Positions 1-8,355 of a DNA stretch of 22,129 nt are shown here, piece after piece. Numbering within the stretch: position 1 is the stretch's first letter; every line of letters starts with the position of its first letter. The stretch comes from Dissophora ornata (taxonomy: Eukaryota > Mortierellomycota > Mortierellomycetes > Mortierellales > Mortierellaceae). The stretch is taken from the NCBI GenBank assembly GCA_025201705.1, contig MU616998.1, forward strand, positions 5,562 to 27,690. Reading direction: 5' to 3'. The notes beneath the pieces are model-generated. The model was not told the origin of the DNA. It saw nothing but the letters and a program-made list of their open reading frames with translations, and did no database searches. The position numbers were made by a program, and so were the translations under genes.

Positions 1-539
1 AAAAAAAAAAAAAAAAAGGGTAGTGTAGTACATCTGGTGGTAGAACATGGAACACATATCAAATCATGTCGTGTGAAGTCTGTTCTAAAAAAAAGTTGTC
101 GATCGGCCTTCAATGAGCAACCAAGCTAAGCATCCATGGTCCATCGGCACTCCTCCTCCTCCTTTTTCGAATTGTCGCTTGGACACCCCATTGTCCGACC
201 AATGCCCATGTCCATGTCGCCATTTGAACCTGTGTTCCTTCCACGCACTCCTATGCTCCTATACCTTTTATCACACTGCGGTGCAGTCATTGGCTGAAGA
301 AGGTCATCAACACTAATATGCAATATGCATGTCAAACACTACTAAAAGGTGTATAATTTTAATGTACAGGGTGGGTTCTATGCTTTCTGTTTGTCCACCT
401 TCCTGTCTGAGCTGCAACTGAACCGGACACGGAAGGGCAGGAAGTTGTGTTGTCGAACAGGGCATTGAGACGCGAAAAGAACGAGCGAAGCAAAGAAACC
501 ATTTCTCTCTCCATCTCTCTTTTTTTTTTTTTTTTTTTT
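1..539. other. Gene-free left flank; 3' region of the malate dehydrogenase gene
   Basis: No coding region is supported here. The window opens with a 17-nt A run. A 22-nt T run at 520-541 (A on the minus strand) reaches into the stop codon of the neighbouring malate dehydrogenase gene. The short open frames present have no family resemblance and look like chance frames. I saw no clear AATAAA on the minus strand downstream of the stop. Confidence 0.5.
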
Positions 540-541
540 TT
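520..541 (-). repeat. Poly(A) tract abutting the malate dehydrogenase stop codon
   Basis: Twenty-two consecutive T on the plus strand, read as A on the minus strand. The last two bases of the TAA stop are the first two of the run, so the 3' UTR would begin with a 20-nt A run. Confidence 0.9.
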
Positions 542-2013
542 ACAACTTGGCGGCAGGAGTAGCTCCATTCGCAATAAAACTGACACCCTTTGTGATGTTA
601 CCCTTGAGCTCACCGATCGCAATCTTGACCAAGCCTTCTTCTTCTGCCGAGAGATCAGGCAGACGCAAGACATTGGCCACGCCATTCGGTCCCAGCTCCA
701 CATCCTGCGAAAAGTACTCCAGTCCTGTTGAGTGCAAGTTCCACTCTGCTCCAGGGTTACCAACCAAGTGCACATATGTCGACTCGACAATGCCGCGCTT
801 ACCCCTAACCGAGGCCTCGAGCAGCGAGTTTGTGAAGCGAGCGCCTGCATATGCCATCGAGAGCGTGGCGGATCCAGCACCGTCCTTGGCCTTCACGACC
901 TCGTCTCCTCCAAACTGAATGCGATGCGTCAGAGTCTTGATCTCCTCAGACGTAAACGAGACCTGCTTGATCTGTGACAGAATCGGGACGATGGTCGCAC
1001 CACTGTGCCCGCCCACGACCGTGATCCGGTTCGTGTGGGGCTCGAACTGGGGCTTGACCTCATGAACGAATCTTGAGGAGCGGACGACATCCAGTGTGGT
1101 CACACCAAAGACTCTGTTTAATTACGTTGAAAAATAATGCGATGAGTAAAGTACTGTGCATGTGAGGGCTCATTACGACTCGACCCAAGTCGAATCGTAC
1201 GCGTACGACAACCGTATCAAGGTTCGTCGACAAGAATGCGCCAAAACGTTGTCATCTCTTTCTGTCTGCTCCAAGTCTTTTCCGTTGCTGCATGAACAGA
1301 ACAAGTGACGTTACCTGCGAGGATCAAATACGTTGGCTTTCTTGAGCACTTCGCACACAATAGGCACCGTGGAGTTGACAGGGTTTGAGATGACGAGAAT
1401 AAACGCCTTGGGGCAGTTCTCTGCGCATGCCTGAGCAAGATCACGAACAATGCTCGCGTTGACCTAAATAAGCGCCGTTTGTCATGAACAGGGAAACAAA
1501 AAATGAAAGATAGCATGCCTCTTTAGTTTGGATGGACAGGACGAGACATGGCGCTGTCCTATGGCTCCGTCGTTTTCCGTTTCGTGTCTTGTGTCTTTAC
1601 CTTGAACAGATCATCACGAGTCATGCCTGGGCGACGGGGGACACCTGCAGGGATGACGACAGTGTGGGCGCCCTTGAGAGCCTCAACCAACGATTCCTTG
1701 CCTACGTGGCCGGTCACTTTGGAGGCAGTGTTGATGTGGGAAAGATCAGCAGCGACACCGGGAGCATTGACGATATCGTACAAAGCCAGGTGAGAGATGA
1801 GGTCCGACTGTTTCAAGAGCAACGACAAGGGCTGGCCGATACCGCCAGCAGCACCGCAGACAACGACTAGTTGGAGACATACAAGGAAGGAGGAGGTGTG
1901 AGTACGCAATCCGATGCTCGACCACAGTGCAGACGACATATTGATGACACGCCGCCGGAAGAGAGCTCCGAGAGGTGTTCAATCTGTCCGCTGTTCTTTT
2001 TACCTTTGACCAT
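540..2013 (-). CDS. Malate dehydrogenase, NAD-dependent, predicted peroxisomal (PTS1 C-terminus AKL)
   Basis: Interconverts malate and oxaloacetate with NAD. Exons on the minus strand are 2013-2004, 1866-1601, 1463-1315 and 1113-540 (introns of 137, 137 and 201 nt, all GT..AG). They join in phase to a 332-aa protein, the usual length for the bacterial/mitochondrial-type family. Visible landmarks are the dinucleotide-binding loop GAAGGIGQ at residues 8-15, the NAD-selecting acidic residue D34, the mobile-loop arginines in [10 protein letters not shown] (R81, R82, R87), SNPVN at 118-122, the catalytic pair D150/H178 in [11 protein letters not shown] and VVGGHSG, and R153. The N-terminus starts directly at the Rossmann strand (MVKVVVCG), so no mitochondrial presequence is present, and the last three residues AKL match the peroxisomal PTS1 consensus. 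By analogy with yeast Mdh3 it would reoxidise NADH in peroxisomes during beta-oxidation or the glyoxylate cycle. The first coding exon is only 10 nt. Family assignment is near certain; peroxisomal location is inferred. Confidence 0.93.
1195..1208. repeat. 14-bp perfect palindrome in malate dehydrogenase intron 3
   Basis: TCGTACGCGTACGA reads identically on both strands. It lies inside the 201-nt third intron. No function is assigned. Confidence 0.6.
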
Positions 2014-2174
2014 TTTAGTAGGCTCTGTTATGTGAAAGAGAGGGGAGAAGGGGGAGCGTGAGGAAAGAGTGTGGGAGAGAGGGAGAAGGAGCAAAAGGAA
2101 AGGATAAAGAGAAACAAGAGGCGTGACAGGCGAACAAAACAAGAGACGCAATTACAAAAAAAAGTAAACGTGGG

Positions 2175-2182
2175 TTTTTATA
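2175..2182 (-). promoter_or_regulatory. TATA-box candidate for malate dehydrogenase
   Basis: The minus strand reads TATAAAAA about 165 nt upstream of the start codon at 2013. Motif and distance fit a core promoter with a leader of roughly 130 nt; no transcription start was observed. Confidence 0.4.
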
Positions 2183-3136
2183 CTGGACTCTTCATTCGAT
2201 GGGACGGACCTCTCGCGCCTCGTTTTCTATTTGTTTTTCTTTTTACCCTTATCAGCTGCGTCGAAAAAGTGGAGAGCCACGCAAAAAAAAAGAAAAAAGG
2301 GTAATGCTCCGTCCCGGCTGCAAATCCCACTTTTTTTTTATCACCAGCCAGCACGGCACTTGTTACATTACAGAATCGTATTCAATCAACGCCTACCAAG
2401 GCAAGGAATTGGGTTTTCTACTTAAAGTCATCACCTTGGCCTTGTTTTCTTTATGACCCTCTAATGCGTGCAACTTTGCGCGGTTCACAAGCATGCATGT
2501 TGTTTGTTGTCTTTGTTGTGGCTTCCTGTATCTTGTGTCCGTGTCCTCTCGATTCTCATATGAAAATCTCGCTCAGGAACCGAGTGCCTGACTTCCCTTG
2601 ACCTCGCTGGGAGAGACTTGGCGAAGACGCACGCATGGGAGAACTGTCTCCCTTATCTCTTCCGCCCTTCCCTCTTCCCAGGGGTTGCCTTCCTTTCCCC
2701 CTCATACCCTAGAGCACAATGCGGCCGACGCACTCCAATCCAGCCGACACGCTCTAATCCAGCTTTCCCATCCAACGTTACTGCGTACCTCTTTCTCGCG
2801 TGTGCCGGTTCTCCACCATCTCTACTTGGAACTGAGTCTCAAACTACAATGCGTGTCTCCGGCGTCGATAGTGCTCATCACCATTTTGACTCTCTTCCCC
2901 ACATGTTGTATGGTACAGTTACTGCAGGCCTAATTGCCTCGCTAAAATATTTCAACCCTCCTCCCTCGGTCACATATCGACGATAGGCCCGGCTGATCGA
3001 TTGTCCGCCACCGAACCCAAAAGCTGTAGTGCAGTACTATACGTGCAAAACGGCAAAATGCCCGAACGCGTTATCTGATCGTGCATGTCGATCACTAAGA
3101 ACCAAGCAGACAAATGCACAAGGGGCTATGTGTGTA

Positions 3137-3142
3137 TTTATT
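3137..3142 (-). terminator. AATAAA polyadenylation-signal candidate for the PP4-type phosphatase
   Basis: The minus strand reads AATAAA about 165 nt downstream of the phosphatase stop codon, a plausible 3' UTR length. Based on motif alone. Confidence 0.35.
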
Positions 3143-3294
3143 GGGATATGTGGTGGAGTAGTGTACATTCAAGATTATTGGTATGCGCCTGTCTTTCTTT
3201 TCTTTCTGTTTTGCGTCTGCTCGTGGTTTAGATATGATTGGTTTCATTCTTTCATGTTTTGGGATTTTTTTGACTTTGCCATGTTTTCCTTTTC

Positions 3295-3309
3295 TTTTTT
3301 TTTTTTTTT
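3295..3309 (-). repeat. Poly(A) tract abutting the phosphatase stop codon
   Basis: Fifteen consecutive T on the plus strand; on the minus strand the TAA stop runs straight into A residues, the same arrangement as at the malate dehydrogenase stop. Confidence 0.9.
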
Positions 3310-4920
3310 ACAAGAAGTAGTCTGGGGGCCCTTCTCTCTGAGGCGTTGTTCGGGAATTCATCGAGTTGCGTTCCGAATCTCTAAAAATCGTATAGCTCTT
3401 GTTCAAATTGGAGTCGATCTCTAGGATAGCCGCCACATTCCCGCATCTAAGAAAGGGCGAAAGAAAGAAAGGAAAAACCACGCAATGAATAACGCGTCAG
3501 AGGAGAGTCACATGGAGGACGTGTCAGAAGATCCAGTTCACTTTCCTACCTGTAGCAGTAGTTAGGCGCCGACCAAACTGTAACAACGGTATCGTCAAAC
3601 ATCAACTTGTAACCCTCCATGACCAGTTGATGCGCACGAGCGATGAGTTCCAGTCCGTTGGTGTGTAAGAACTATAGGCAATGGATACCATAGATATTAA
3701 ACAGTAAAGTGTGAGAAAACGTAGAGCAGCTCGGGGCAGCAAGCTTTACAAAAGAAAAATGCGACAGTTATTCCTTACGGGCTTGGCAACGCTCTCACCA
3801 AACAAAAATCCTGCGCCACGAGGACTCAAGCCCCATCCTGTGCAAGAGTCAGGATCAGGGTCCGACCATAGCAAGTCGCACATGGCTCCATTATGCGGGA
3901 CTTCCTGCATCCTGTCAATGGTCCGAATTTGGTCAATGGTGTTGATAGATGGTGAAAGACCTCCATGTACGCAGAAGATGCGGTCGTCGATGATGGCTGA
4001 AAGACTCAGATAATCAAAGATCTCGCAGCAGTATCTCCAGACGTTTGCGGAGCCAAACTTTTGAAAGCACTCGTCGTAAAATCCATAGACTTTTGTGATC
4101 TGTCGCGACTCGTGGTTGCCACGAATAAGGGTAATCCGATCAGGGTATCTGACCTGTGATTGCCATGAGGTAGCACAGCGGAAAGAGACGGGACAGTGTT
4201 AAGCGATAGAGCATGCATCCAAACGATATCTCCCTTTCAATCCTGATCACATTGACAAGAAGATCCCTCCTGCGGCTGATGTAAGCGTACCTTAAGAGCC
4301 AACAATAGCAAGAAAGTCTCTACACTATGGTGTCCTCTATCCACAAAGTCACCTAAAGGTTAATTTAAGAGACGGAAAGGGGGGGAAGGATGATGTCAGA
4401 AGAGTCTCCGCAGTTTCGCGCCGATGCCAAGGAGCGCGGAATGTCAGATCCAGTCACCCCTTACCCATGAAAAGGTAGTTGGTTTTTGGACATTCGCCAC
4501 CAACTTCAAAGAGCTGTTTAAGGTCATGGAACTGGCCGTGGATGTCACCGCACACCTGTTTCGTCGATGACGGTTCAAATGAGGTTTAACGGTTAAACGG
4601 TTAAACAAGATAGACATAAAAGGTAGATTGCGGTAGCATTCCTTGCACTACCAACTAATCCTCGCATGTTGCTACGTTGGCACATGGACAAGGAAAAAAT
4701 AAAAGATTGCTCTGCGCCAGCTACATCTCATCTTTAACGTGCCGTGCAGCTCAAGTATCGAGGAGGACACACATACAGTTACGGGGGCATCTACACGCTG
4801 GACATTGCTCTCCTCAACTAGGATCTCTCTAGCTTTTAGGCACAACTCCTTGACCTCGGCTTCTGTGATGATTTTGCATTGAAGCAATGTCTGGATCTGG
4901 CGATCAAGATCAGATCCCAT
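3308..4920 (-). CDS. Serine/threonine protein phosphatase catalytic subunit, PP4 (PPP4C/Pph3) type
   Basis: Metal-dependent phosphoprotein phosphatase of the PP2A/PP4/PP6 group, expected to act with regulatory subunits in the nucleus and cytosol (DNA-damage and nutrient signalling in other fungi). Exons on the minus strand: 4920-4777, 4555-4465, 4352-4291, 4153-3779, 3671-3550, 3446-3308. The five introns (221, 112, 137, 107, 103 nt) are all GT..AG, and the joined protein is 310 aa (human PP4C is 307). Signature motifs are GDIHGQ (51-56), GDFVDRG (79-85), RGNHES (110-115), HGG (162-164) and ARAHQ with H238, supplying the two-metal site, then [11 protein letters not shown] and the C-terminal YFL whose terminal leucine is carboxymethylated in this group. 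The N-terminus ([23 protein letters not shown]) is closer to PP4 than to PP2A or PP6. The C-terminal 25 residues before DYFL differ from animal PP4. Start chosen as the first ATG giving the family N-terminus. Confidence 0.92.
4583..4606. repeat. Three tandem 8-mers (GGTTTAAC/GGTTAAAC) in phosphatase intron 1
   Basis: One copy of GGTTTAAC is followed by two copies of GGTTAAAC, head to tail, inside the 221-nt first intron. No known role. Confidence 0.6.
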
Positions 4921-5137
4921 AAAGAAAAAAAAGTGAAATAAGAAGGGGTGGACAGAAAAGATATGGGACACGCTAGAAACAATGCCCGGGCAACAGACAA
5001 AGAACAAATGTAAACAAGAATGGATAGGTATCGATTGAATGCGGAAAAGAATGGATTGGATGCAAGACGGTGATGTGCCTGAGGCGAATTCGTTTGCCGC
5101 CAAACGCTTCGCAGCCAAACTTTCGAAATAATAAAGT

Positions 5138-5143
5138 CACGTG
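5138..5143. promoter_or_regulatory. CACGTG E-box upstream of the PP4-type phosphatase
   Basis: Palindromic CACGTG in the context GTCACGTGG, about 220 nt upstream of the phosphatase start. In fungi such boxes bind bHLH factors (Cbf1/Pho4-like). Motif evidence only. Confidence 0.3.
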
Positions 5144-5221
5144 GATTCTGCAGCCACACTACGTCACAGGACTCGACAGGGTATCGAGGATTAACCAAAC
5201 TCTCCTCCTTTGAATACCGTA

Positions 5222-5460
5222 GCGCGTACCTGGGGCTCGCCCCACGCGTTGAAGCGATACGTGGTCGCGAATCCGGTCCTATGGCTCTGAGAGCCTATAA
5301 GTCTGCTGCCGATGCTTTTAATATTTCGACCACAAAGACATCGTTTGGAAAGTCTAACCGTTGGATTTGCAATGTAGTAGGACCGTAAACTTCGTGTGTC
5401 CGGAAACACACGATTCGGGGGGTGGACGTGAGAGTTTCGTCACTTCGGTGACGCAATTTT
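5222..5460 (+). ncRNA. Candidate structured RNA: cluster of hairpins ending in TTTT (hypothetical)
   Basis: Several perfect stems lie close together in non-coding DNA. They are TGGGG/CCCCA around a 4-nt loop (5231-5244), GGCTC/GAGCC around a 3-nt loop (5283-5295), TCGTGTGT/ACACACGA around a 6-nt loop (5392-5413), and CGTCAC/GTGACG closing a TTCG loop (5438-5453). The last is the extra-stable cUUCGg tetraloop only if the plus strand is transcribed, and TTTT follows at 5457-5460. Longer-range complementarity also exists (5261-5267 with 5327-5333; 5274-5281 with 5378-5385), but pairings of that length are expected by chance. It does not match U1-U6 snRNA, SRP RNA, RNase P/MRP or tRNA landmarks I know. 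It may be a small structured transcript, or only structured promoter DNA. Confidence 0.22.
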
Positions 5461-6112
5461 CGCGCCCATTGTCCTCGGTCGATATCTCGCTGGGCCGCTG
5501 AAAAAACTGTGTTCAGACATGGAGCGCAGTGTCTTGTCTAGGCGAAGGGTGAAATCCGTCAAGAGATTTTTGGTGTCAAGAGATTGTCAAGTATTCAAGC
5601 ATATAATATTCGAGAGGTGCACACGTGGCGTGGCGATCAGACGAAAGGAACGAGATGTGGATGGGGATGGAAAATGAACTCACAGTACTTTTTGAGTTTA
5701 TGACGGTGCGACAATTTTGAGCAAAAACTATCTGCCCTTGCACATCTGAGCACAATTCATATGCTATTCTCGGAAAGCAATATAGAGAGATCTTACATGC
5801 GCCAGACTTGGCTCCCGACTTCGCCTCAACCATTATGCGTTGATGTCGTCAGTGCTTGGAGTTACCCGGAGAGGTGCAACTGAGAGCAAGGTAGATCAAG
5901 ATCAAGGGGATGATAATTCCCATTGAAGGAAGGTGTCTAGGAATCGAGCTTCGTACAACGCACAAGTGTTCGAGCGCTATGAGAGCTCAAGTCGTTACAA
6001 TTACCCCAGGATGACGACTCGTAGCGAACAGCGCAGCTGATCTAGGTACTTGTCTTGAATCATGGGTGAACTCCCCAATCCGAGCGAGTCGGCCCAGCCT
6101 CACCGTTTCGGG

Positions 6113-6120
6113 TATATAAA
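6113..6120 (+). promoter_or_regulatory. TATA box of the ceramidase gene
   Basis: TATATAAA lies 213 nt upstream of the chosen start codon and just ahead of a pyrimidine-rich stretch typical of fungal transcription start regions. This placement argues that an in-frame ATG at 6129, 16 nt from the TATA, lies upstream of the transcription start. Confidence 0.55.
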
Positions 6121-6332
6121 CTCTTCGTATGCCCAGTTTCTTCATTCATTCCCTTACTCTTCCACCCCACTCCAACTCCACCCTCTTTTCCTGCATTCCC
6201 CTTCATTGCGCTCTGCCCTACTTACCTCCTGTTAGGGCCACAGCACAGACCAAAGTCATCCACACCAACATTGATAGACTCCTTACCGTCGATCCATCCC
6301 TCCCCCCCCACTGCCGGAATCCAAAAAGCAAA

Positions 6333-8161
6333 ATGATCACCTCCACCTCCTACACGAATTCCACGCCAGTCGGCCTCCCACTTTCCGGATATTGGGGCAC
6401 CCCTACTGCATCAGGTATGCCCGCTTTTTTATTGCTTCAATTGCGTACGTCGGAGTCGCCCCTCACAAAAATCGCAATTATTGATCGTCGATCTAATACA
6501 TTTTGTTCTTGCGTTTTTTTGTCTTACTCCTCTCTTCGCGGTCTTGCTCAATAGTTGGTAAGAAACACAAAGCAAAAACTGTCACATTTTTCATTTCTCT
6601 GTGGTCGCACGAAAGCCAGGGGAGGGTGGAATATTCACAAACGTTGCCACACGCGACTCTTTGGTCATGACCTGGTCATGGCGGAAAGGACACCCTGTTT
6701 TTTCTTGACTCAGTATGGCTCGAGATCGAAACGGGGATGACTAGGGCATTTGACCGAGTAACTCTCTGACGAGAAACTGTATCCTTTCGGCATGACCAAA
6801 AACTTGGGGGTGTGTGTGTGTGTGTGGCAAAATCACAGCAGGATGAGCTATTTGCAATTCAACACGAGCAACAACAATAAGAACCCCTTGGACTTGAGAA
6901 GAGGGAGAGCATGACACTGAAAAACGTTATTATGTTGCTGCGCAGACCCTCAACAGTCTGTCGCAGTTATTTTATTTCTTTTTTTGCATGTGTGCTCTCT
7001 CTCCTCCTGGTTGTGCATGGCAATTTCGGAGGGAGCATTAGTAAAAATATGTACTAAAAGGCTAAAGCAATGGAGTGTATACCTGGATGAATATAACCCG
7101 CGCATGTGGCAAGGTTGTGTCATGCAGCATTAAACAAGCAGGCAATAAATCCATGGATCCAAAAGGAAAAATGTATTAGGCGGAAAAAAAAATCGCAGCA
7201 TGGACTAAATGGGCTGCGGACCTCATGGATGATATATTAGTAAGGCGACCAGATCACGGATCGTGGGGTCATGGTGTACATGGATCATGGATGGGGGTTG
7301 TCTTGGTGTCATAGATCACGCCCAAACATCAATACTCACAAAAACGAGACCCTGTGTTCTAACCTGTCATTCTGCTCCCCCTTTTTGTTTGTTTACTTAG
7401 ACTGGTGCGAGAGTAACTATGAAAAGTCATATTACATCGCCGAGTACTTCAACTCGCTGTCATCCTTCTCCATGATCCTTGTGGGTCTCGCAGGGATGTA
7501 TCTGCACTCGTCCTTCGAGAAGCGTTTTCTTCTCACCTTTGGATCCATCGTCATCGTCGGTATTGGCTCTATTGCTTTCCATGGAACCCTACTCTTCCCT
7601 CTCCAGATGCTGGACGAGGTCCCCATGGTCTACTGTGTTCTCACCCTTGTCTACTGTTGTGTCGAGAACAAGCCCTACCGTCGTTACGGAGCCTGGTTCC
7701 CAGTTGGCATCGCCCTCTACGGCCTCTTGACCACCCTAATCATGCTCTATGCAGGGCCAGAGAACCATCTACTTGAATTCGTTGTCTTCCAGTCCTCGTT
7801 TGCGTTTGTGGTCCTGGTGGTTATGTCGCACATCATTAAAATCTATGCCCGCATCCAAGACGAGTCTATCAAGAAGCTATGGCTGCTAGCTGGCATTATC
7901 GGCACGGTCGCGTATGGATATTGGAACGTTGACTTCAGGATGTGTGGCGCCATGGAGAATCTGCCCTTCGGTCTTGCGAACCCACAGTTCCATGCATGGT
8001 GGCATGTTGGTGCCTCCGCGAGCTCATACTTGGTATGTTTACTGATCTGCTATGACAGGGCAGAGAACCTGGATCGTAAGCCCAAAATCGAGTGGATGGG
8101 TGGTGTGTTACCGTATGTCGTTGTCGAAAAGCCCCTGAACAGCAAGGATAAATCCAGCTAG
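6333..8161 (+). CDS. Alkaline ceramidase (ACER3/YPC1/YDC1 family)
   Basis: Integral membrane hydrolase splitting ceramide into a sphingoid base and fatty acid, normally in ER/Golgi. Proposed exons are 6333-6414, a 3-nt microexon 6555-6557 (TTG), and 7401-8161; introns are 140 and 843 nt; product 281 aa, close to the family length. Family motifs: GYWG (19-22), the calcium-site segment DWCESNY with D29, W30, E32, N34 and later E43, the zinc/catalytic residues S85 and H89 in SIAFH, D100 in LDEVPM, and H226/H230 in FHAWWH. Seven hydrophobic segments are expected between about residues 48 and 255. Counting from GYWG to D29, the family spacing is met only if the microexon adds a valine before D29. 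Skipping it also keeps the frame (one residue shorter). Start chosen at 6333 because family members begin shortly before GYWG; an in-frame ATG at 6129 would add 68 residues but sits almost on the TATA box. Confidence 0.9.
6555..6557 (+). other. Putative 3-nt microexon (TTG) of the ceramidase gene
   Basis: Within what would otherwise be a 986-nt intron, TTG is bounded by a clear 3' splice site (TTGCTCAATAG) and a canonical 5' splice site (GTAAGA). Splicing it between TCA-G and AC-TGG gives S-V-D-W-C-E and restores the spacing seen in other ceramidases. Inferred, not shown by transcript data. Confidence 0.5.
6811..6826 (+). repeat. (TG)8 microsatellite in ceramidase intron 2
   Basis: Eight TG units directly after a G run, inside the 843-nt intron. 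The rest of the intron shows no other convincing element; weak C/D-box-like words (GGATGAG near 6841, CTGA near 6917) were not enough to call a snoRNA. Confidence 0.8.
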
Positions 8162-8300
8162 AGTTTTCGCCTGGTAGAATCTTTCACCTGTAACATATCT
8201 GTAACTTGTAGAATAGAATGTAGGTTTGGAACATGTTCCCACATCATTGGTTTACACTTCCATATTTGATGCTGTGAGCGTGCTTTTGTTGTGCTCCATG

Positions 8301-8306
8301 AATAAA
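8301..8306 (+). terminator. AATAAA polyadenylation-signal candidate of the ceramidase gene
   Basis: AATAAA lies 140 nt after the ceramidase stop codon, in an A/T-rich 3' flank. Motif and spacing only. Confidence 0.45.
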
Positions 8307-8355
8307 AAGTAACATCCTATAGAATACGGAGGAGTCCTTAAAACATGATTTATAG

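Larger units (their letters stand above)
2014..3307. other. Intergenic: malate dehydrogenase upstream region and phosphatase 3' region
   Basis: Both neighbours are on the minus strand, so this holds the 3' UTR of the phosphatase gene and the promoter and 5' UTR of malate dehydrogenase. The part near 2040-2330 has purine-rich and A/T-run stretches; 3180-3309 is very T-rich. Open frames up to about 130 codons on the plus strand (2598-2986, 3029-3424) look like translated low-complexity or antisense sequence and are not supported as genes. A TATA-like site and a polyadenylation-like signal are listed separately. Confidence 0.55.
4921..6332. other. Divergent intergenic region between phosphatase and ceramidase genes
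   Basis: This region must contain both promoters. Near the phosphatase, a CACGTG box lies at 5138-5143. The part from about 5222 to 5460 is unusually rich in short stable hairpins (separate entry). A short direct repeat of GTCAAGAGATT lies at 5558 and 5575. On the ceramidase side there is a TATA box at 6113 followed by a pyrimidine-rich leader (6140-6320). An 85-codon minus-strand frame (5576-5833) begins with ATG but has no family resemblance and I do not call it a gene. Confidence 0.5.

Noticed and set aside
540..2013. Malate dehydrogenase as a processed retrocopy because of the terminal poly(A) run
   Set aside because: The gene has three introns with good splice sites, so it was not copied from mature mRNA.
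5191..5409. 72-codon minus-strand frame over the hairpin region
   Set aside because: No ATG start (begins GTG), no splice context and no family resemblance; overlaps strong palindromes.
5576..5833. 85-codon minus-strand frame starting with ATG and containing a GTGAGT donor-like word
   Set aside because: No acceptor or downstream exon could be matched and the sequence resembles no family.
6839..6925. Possible C/D-box snoRNA in ceramidase intron 2
   Set aside because: The C-box-like GGATGAG departs from the consensus and no terminal stem or second box pair could be found.
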